Below are positions 7,137-9,819 of a DNA stretch of 9,819 nt, in pieces. This stretch comes from Verrucomicrobia bacterium 12-59-8. Lineage in GTDB: Bacteria; Verrucomicrobiota; Verrucomicrobiae; Verrucomicrobiales; Verrucomicrobiaceae. Position 1 is the first letter of the stretch, and each line of letters starts with the position of its first letter. The notes below the pieces were generated by a model. That model was not told the DNA's origin. It saw only the letters and a list, made by a program, of their open reading frames with translations, and searched no databases. The translations under genes were made by a program, and so were the position numbers. The stretch covers positions 1 through 9,819 of the forward strand of contig NCCR01000285.1 of assembly GCA_002279765.1 (NCBI GenBank). The letters run 5' to 3'.

Positions 7137-7163
7137 GGCGAAGGGTGAGGGATGGTTCTTTGA

Positions 7164-7337
7164 AAGGATTGCGGAGCCTCCCTGCGCCCCGCCGATGAAA
7201 AGGCCGTCGAAAACGAATTCGTCTTCGAATCCGAAGCCTCCGACTTCACCAACCGCCTAGCTGGGCAAATGGAAGTGCATGCTGCGGAGGAAAACACTGC
7301 ATCGGTAACCGGCAAAACAATCGTCGCAGGCTGGTAG
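7164..7337 (+). pseudogene. Possible decayed C-terminal gene fragment
   Basis: A 57-codon frame runs from just after a stop (7161-7163) to TAG at 7335-7337 with no usable ATG near its 5' end. Its translation is acidic and protein-like (for example DEKAVENEFVFESEASDF, then ending GKTIVAGW), with codon choice like a real gene. It directly follows fic and has no start or SD sequence. It may be the surviving 3' end of a deleted gene. I do not recognise a family. It could also be chance. Confidence 0.25.
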
Positions 7338-7427
7338 GAGCCCGGAGGAGTCAAACGGCTATCTCAATAAATCGTCGTCGTACGGCGTGCCCAGGTACAG
7401 GTTTCTCATCTTCCAACTTCAGCCAGC
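7338..7427. other. Short gap between fic side and STAS operon
   Basis: This is the convergent end of the plus-strand fic side and the minus-strand STAS/GHKL operon. No hairpin with a U-tract was found in either direction from 7137 to 7427, so any terminator is not of the simple intrinsic type. Confidence 0.4.
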
Positions 7428-7733
7428 TCAGGCCATCACCCCGCGCTTCTCCATCCCCAGAGAAATGGCCGACTCCACCAGCACTCGCACCACCGGGTTA
7501 CAGCCCTTGAAGGTCATACGTTCCAGCACCTGAGTACCATGCTGCTCGATGAAGCCGGACACCAGCGCATTCACAAAGGAACTATTCGCACTGCGGATGC
7601 CAGTAAAATCCAGCTCGATCTGCGTGCAGAGACCGACATACGGATCCATCCGCCCCATCCGAAACTCAGCCGCGCGCTCCCCGTCCGCCAGACGAGGACC
7701 GAATTCTTCAGCAAGATTGAGTTCCAAGTTCAT
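7428..7733 (-). CDS. STAS-like protein of the DUF4325 type
   Basis: This small soluble protein of 101 aa has a core IELDFTGIRSANSSFVNAL (about 39-57) followed by FIEQHG and KGCNPVVRVLVESA. I recognise this pattern as the DUF4325 STAS-like fold, often found beside GHKL ATPases. STAS proteins of this sort act as protein-protein switches rather than enzymes. The ATG abuts the stop of the upstream GHKL gene (TAAATG, no gap), so the two are co-translated and likely interact. Ser48 and Ser51/Ser52 near the strand-helix turn could be phosphorylated, by analogy with SpoIIAA; this is inference. There is no clear terminator downstream. Confidence 0.72.
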   Translation of the reverse strand: MNLELNLAEEFGPRLADGERAAEFRMGRMDPYVGLCTQIELDFTGIRSANSSFVNALVSGFIEQHGTQVLERMTFKGCNPVVRVLVESAISLGMEKRGVMA

Positions 7734-8642
7734 TTACGTGAAAATACCAGATGATGGGCCCGTACGCAAGAGGCCTGCGCTGGAGTCCGTGATGTCCTTC
7801 TGCCGGAAGGCAGTTACCACCAGCGTACCATCCATACGGCCGCCATCCGGAAGAAGTTGCACCTCTGCCTCCCTTTCTGGCCGCAGCTGTACCACGCCCG
7901 CCCCGCTCACCACCAGCAGCCAGCCCCGTGTCTGCCGCACCAGTTTGGACACCAGAGTGAGCCCCACGCCTTCGTTGGTCGGGCGCCCTTTGCTGGAGAC
8001 CTTTGGCTCCAGCGCCCGCAGGATTGCCTCTGCGTCTGTCAGTCCGGCTGCCCACGGCAGCCCCGCATCCACAAAGCTCTGGCGGATTCCCTTCCCATTG
8101 TCCGCCACAGCCAGCCGTACCAGTCCCTCCGCACGTGCCACTTGGGCTGCCGCATAGCCCAGCCCGCGGCTGTGCTGTCGCGCATTGTTGGCTGTCTCTG
8201 TAAAGACATAATAGGCTAGGTCATACAGTGCCGCATGCGGACTCTCATACTCATCCCCGCCAGGTGCCAGGCATGCGGCCATGTCCGCGCCCATCGTTTC
8301 TACTTCATGATCCACCAGCTTGACCGGCACAAAGCGCCCGCGCGACTCGTGCCTGCGGAAGTTCTCCGGAAGTTCCGCGCCGCACGCGGTCAGCACATCC
8401 ATTCGTTGGAGATAACCTGTGATGGCACAGCGCTCTAGATTCAAAAAGTTGACTTTTCGGCCCTGTCTCAGCCAGCGCGTGACGCACGCCACCAAGGCTG
8501 CAAGCGCTCCCGGAGACACCCTGCACAGTCCTCCGAAATCAAGGTCGATCTCCCTCGCATCCCCCGGTTTAGACAGCAGGGAAAGAAAAGGCAGCAGGCC
8601 GTCGGCATTGATCCGGCTGGGAAGAAGCAAATGCATGCACAT
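7734..8642 (-). CDS. GHKL ATPase with N-terminal STAS-like domain
   Basis: This 302-aa protein has two parts. Residues about 1-90 look STAS-like (beta strand EIDLDFGGL, then SPGALAALVACV, then VNFLNL). Residues about 135-280 form a HATPase/GHKL domain with N-box ETANNARQHS (149-158), G1 box DNGKGI (181-186) and G2 box NEGVGLTLV (223-231). No dimerisation/phosphoacceptor His module, receiver or membrane segment is seen, so it is not an ordinary sensor kinase. With the adjoining DUF4325 protein it resembles an anti-sigma-type kinase/antagonist pair. No sigma factor or PP2C phosphatase lies in the window. ATGs at 8642 and 8636 are both possible starts and neither has a clear SD sequence. Confidence 0.8.
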   Translation of the reverse strand: MCMHLLLPSRINADGLLPFLSLLSKPGDAREIDLDFGGLCRVSPGALAALVACVTRWLRQGRKVNFLNLERCAITGYLQRMDVLTACGAELPENFRRHESRGRFVPVKLVDHEVETMGADMAACLAPGGDEYESPHAALYDLAYYVFTETANNARQHSRGLGYAAAQVARAEGLVRLAVADNGKGIRQSFVDAGLPWAAGLTDAEAILRALEPKVSSKGRPTNEGVGLTLVSKLVRQTRGWLLVVSGAGVVQLRPEREAEVQLLPDGGRMDGTLVVTAFRQKDITDSSAGLLRTGPSSGIFT

Positions 8643-8722
8643 TGCTTACAGGCGGGGTTCTCGTCACGCCAGTCCCTCGAATCAGTTTCATGAATTTTTC
8701 TAAAGATCCCTCTGGTGCCGGA

Positions 8723-8827
8723 TCACATATTCGGCTCTGCCTCCATCAGTTCGAAGTGCTGCTGTCCAAATGCCTGGCGCCATGCTTCCTTGCTAAATGG
8801 CGGGCACCTCAAGCTTTTCGCAGGCAT
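8723..8827 (-). CDS. Possible 34-aa small ORF
   Basis: An ATG at 8827 directly follows the U-tract of the terminator and opens a 34-codon frame ending TGA at 8723. The peptide is protein-like (for example PPFSKEAWRQAFGQQHFELM) and not low complexity. It has no SD sequence and sits between a terminator and the GHKL gene, where a promoter would be expected. It may be a fragment of a lost gene or chance. I do not recognise it. Confidence 0.18.
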   Translation of the reverse strand: MPAKSLRCPPFSKEAWRQAFGQQHFELMEAEPNM

Positions 8828-8860
8828 AAAAAAAGGAGGTGAATGTCTTCACCTCCTTTT
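8824..8860 (-). terminator. Strong intrinsic terminator (hairpin plus T7)
   Basis: A perfect 13-bp inverted repeat (8831-8843 with 8848-8860) encloses a 4-base loop. On the minus strand the stem is followed by an unbroken run of seven T including its last four bases (8834-8828). On the plus strand only four T follow, so it mainly ends minus-strand transcription. It closes the zeta-kinase/small-ORF transcript and isolates the GHKL/DUF4325 pair, which must have its own promoter. Confidence 0.85.
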
Positions 8861-8883
8861 CTGAAATGATCTCAGGTCAAAAC

Positions 8884-9063
8884 TCAAGCCTGCCAAGCCA
8901 TCTTATCCTGCAACGCATTGGAAATGCGCTGTTGCTCTCTCTTTTCCACGGCAAGAAGGGAGGTGCGCTTTTTGGCATTAAACTCTTGAAAAGCTTTCGG
9001 ACTGTAGCCGAATTCCTGTGCAAGCGTGTTTGGCTGCTTTGTCTGACTCTCGGTTTTGTTCAT
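8884..9063 (-). CDS. Small hydrophilic protein downstream of the zeta-like kinase
   Basis: This 59-aa, Lys/Gln-rich protein (MNKTESQTKQPNTLAQ at the start; EKREQQRISNALQDK near the end) has predicted helices and no known motif. It lies 41 bp after the kinase stop and just before the terminator, so it shares that transcript. The frame stays open upstream to a TTG (9108) overlapping the kinase stop as TTGA, which would give 74 aa; the ATG is preferred but no SD sequence supports either. By position it could be a partner or antitoxin of the kinase. That is inference only, since epsilon/PezA-type antitoxins normally lie upstream. Confidence 0.55.
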   Translation of the reverse strand: MNKTESQTKQPNTLAQEFGYSPKAFQEFNAKKRTSLLAVEKREQQRISNALQDKMAWQA

Positions 9064-9104
9064 TGTGTGTTGTGATTGCACTGAAAAGATTGGGCCGAAT
9101 TTTC

Positions 9105-9819
9105 TCAATGCACCTTAGAAACGTATGAAAAGTAAAGTTTGTCGTCAAGAATTTCTAATGAATCACCTCTTGACAATTTACGAGCGATGATCTGCTGCGC
9201 GCTCTCACTGCCACTTTCTTCGGAGTTTTCCACCACCAAAACCTTGTCGAAAAGCGGCACGTATTTCGGCAGGTGCTCGATAAACTGGCTGTGGGAGGAA
9301 TTCAAATATTTCGGAGGCGGAAAACGCTTCGTATCGAAGGCTCTCTGCATCGCCCTCTTCTGTGCGATGTCCAGACGGGTGAGGATCGCGACAAAAGCCG
9401 TGTTGTAGCCACGCCCCTTTGCCTCCTGAATTTTTTTCACCGTTTCGTCGTAATGCGACATGGATGAGTCCCAGCCAAATGAACGCTTCTCAGACACGAG
9501 GCGGCTGAACATGAGCTCAGAGATGATGCGTGATTCAGCCTGCGTCAGTTCGCTGGCCCTGCCATCAGAGACCGACTTTAGCAGATTAAACTCCGGCAGC
9601 ATTTGTTTGCAATAGTCCACCCCAACCAGTGCATCCAAGCCAAAACCGCATTTGAGGTAGTCATGCATGATCAAAAACTGCATCGTGACAGTCTTGCCTG
9701 ACCCATATCCCCCACCGGTAAAAACCACGGTAGGCTCGCCCTGAGGTGGGCAGAACCGTGTCAGATATTCCGCCAGACGCTCCCTGTAGTCCGCCCTGTC
9801 CAATGTGCAGCCTGATGGC
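9105..9819 (-). CDS. Zeta-toxin-like P-loop kinase (5' end cut by window edge)
   Basis: At least 238 residues are visible and the frame is open to the window edge, so the N-terminus is missing; a TTG at 9803 is an internal alternative start. Counting from that TTG, Walker A GGYGSGKT is at 31-38, the zeta-type VDYCKQMLPEF at 62-72, a TQAESRIISE helix at 87-96, the WDSSMS strand (aligning with the family's WDGT-like segment) at 111-116, and a basic KRAMQRAFDTKR stretch at 149-160. Zeta/PezT enzymes phosphorylate UDP-N-acetylglucosamine and poison cell-wall synthesis; related kinases are not all toxins. Base composition is visibly lower in GC than the left part of the window, suggesting transfer. 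The usual upstream antitoxin would be outside the window. Confidence 0.75.
   Translation of the reverse strand, partial: PSGCTLDRADYRERLAEYLTRFCPPQGEPTVVFTGGGYGSGKTVTMQFLIMHDYLKCGFGLDALVGVDYCKQMLPEFNLLKSVSDGRASELTQAESRIISELMFSRLVSEKRSFGWDSSMSHYDETVKKIQEAKGRGYNTAFVAILTRLDIAQKRAMQRAFDTKRFPPPKYLNSSHSQFIEHLPKYVPLFDKVLVVENSEESGSESAQQIIARKLSRGDSLEILDDKLYFSYVSKVH

Noticed and set aside
7061..7354. Minus-strand 97-codon frame over the fic 3' end
   Set aside because: It overlaps the fic C-terminus antisense, is Ser/Arg/Pro-rich and has no recognisable motif.
7359..7409. Minus-strand 16-codon ORF (MRNLYLGTPYDDDLLR) 18 bp after the DUF4325 gene
   Set aside because: Too short to judge, the purines abut the ATG with no spacing, and no family is recognised.
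8839..9075. Plus-strand 78-codon frame starting inside the terminator
   Set aside because: It starts with GTG in the hairpin, is antisense to the small ORF after the kinase, and has no domain.

Overview
The window is high-GC bacterial DNA of accessory character. The gene families, the scarcity of Shine-Dalgarno (SD) sequences and a REP-type intergenic repeat would suit a Verrucomicrobia/Planctomycetes-like genome. That placement is an impression from composition and protein style; no marker gene in the window proves it.

Left part (1-5.4 kb). Two tandem copies of a REPIN-like hairpin element lie just past the 3' end of a three-gene minus-strand operon. In transcription order the operon encodes an ABC exporter (start about 5391), a HlyD/EmrA-type membrane fusion protein and a TolC-type outer-membrane channel. 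The genes overlap by 1 base (TGATG) and 4 bases (ATGA), so they are probably translationally coupled and form one envelope-spanning type I secretion or efflux apparatus. The unusual point is the ATPase domain: the Walker A lysine is Ala and the H-loop histidine is Thr, while the signature, Q-loop and Walker B/Glu remain.

Middle (5.4-7.4 kb). A 0.6 kb gene-free stretch becomes AT-rich towards its right end. It holds a six-unit array of GGACA at an exact 12-bp period, then a three-unit 16-bp array, then three more 12-bp GGACA units. The last group contains the ribosome-binding site and both candidate start codons of a plus-strand Fic-domain protein. The Fic protein has an N-terminal inhibitory motif and an Asn in place of the usual acidic residue of the Fic motif. 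A short non-coding or decayed stretch follows.

Right part (7.4-9.8 kb), all minus strand. A two-gene module encodes a STAS-like/GHKL ATPase and, directly abutting it, a DUF4325 STAS-like protein; this resembles a small partner-switch pair. Upstream of it is a strong intrinsic terminator. Before that comes a lower-GC pair: a zeta-toxin-like kinase, cut by the window edge, and a small downstream ORF. Fic, STAS/GHKL and zeta-type genes side by side suggest an accessory island of signalling or toxin modules. The most unusual signals are the phased short-repeat arrays upstream of fic and the degenerate ABC ATPase inside an otherwise complete secretion operon.
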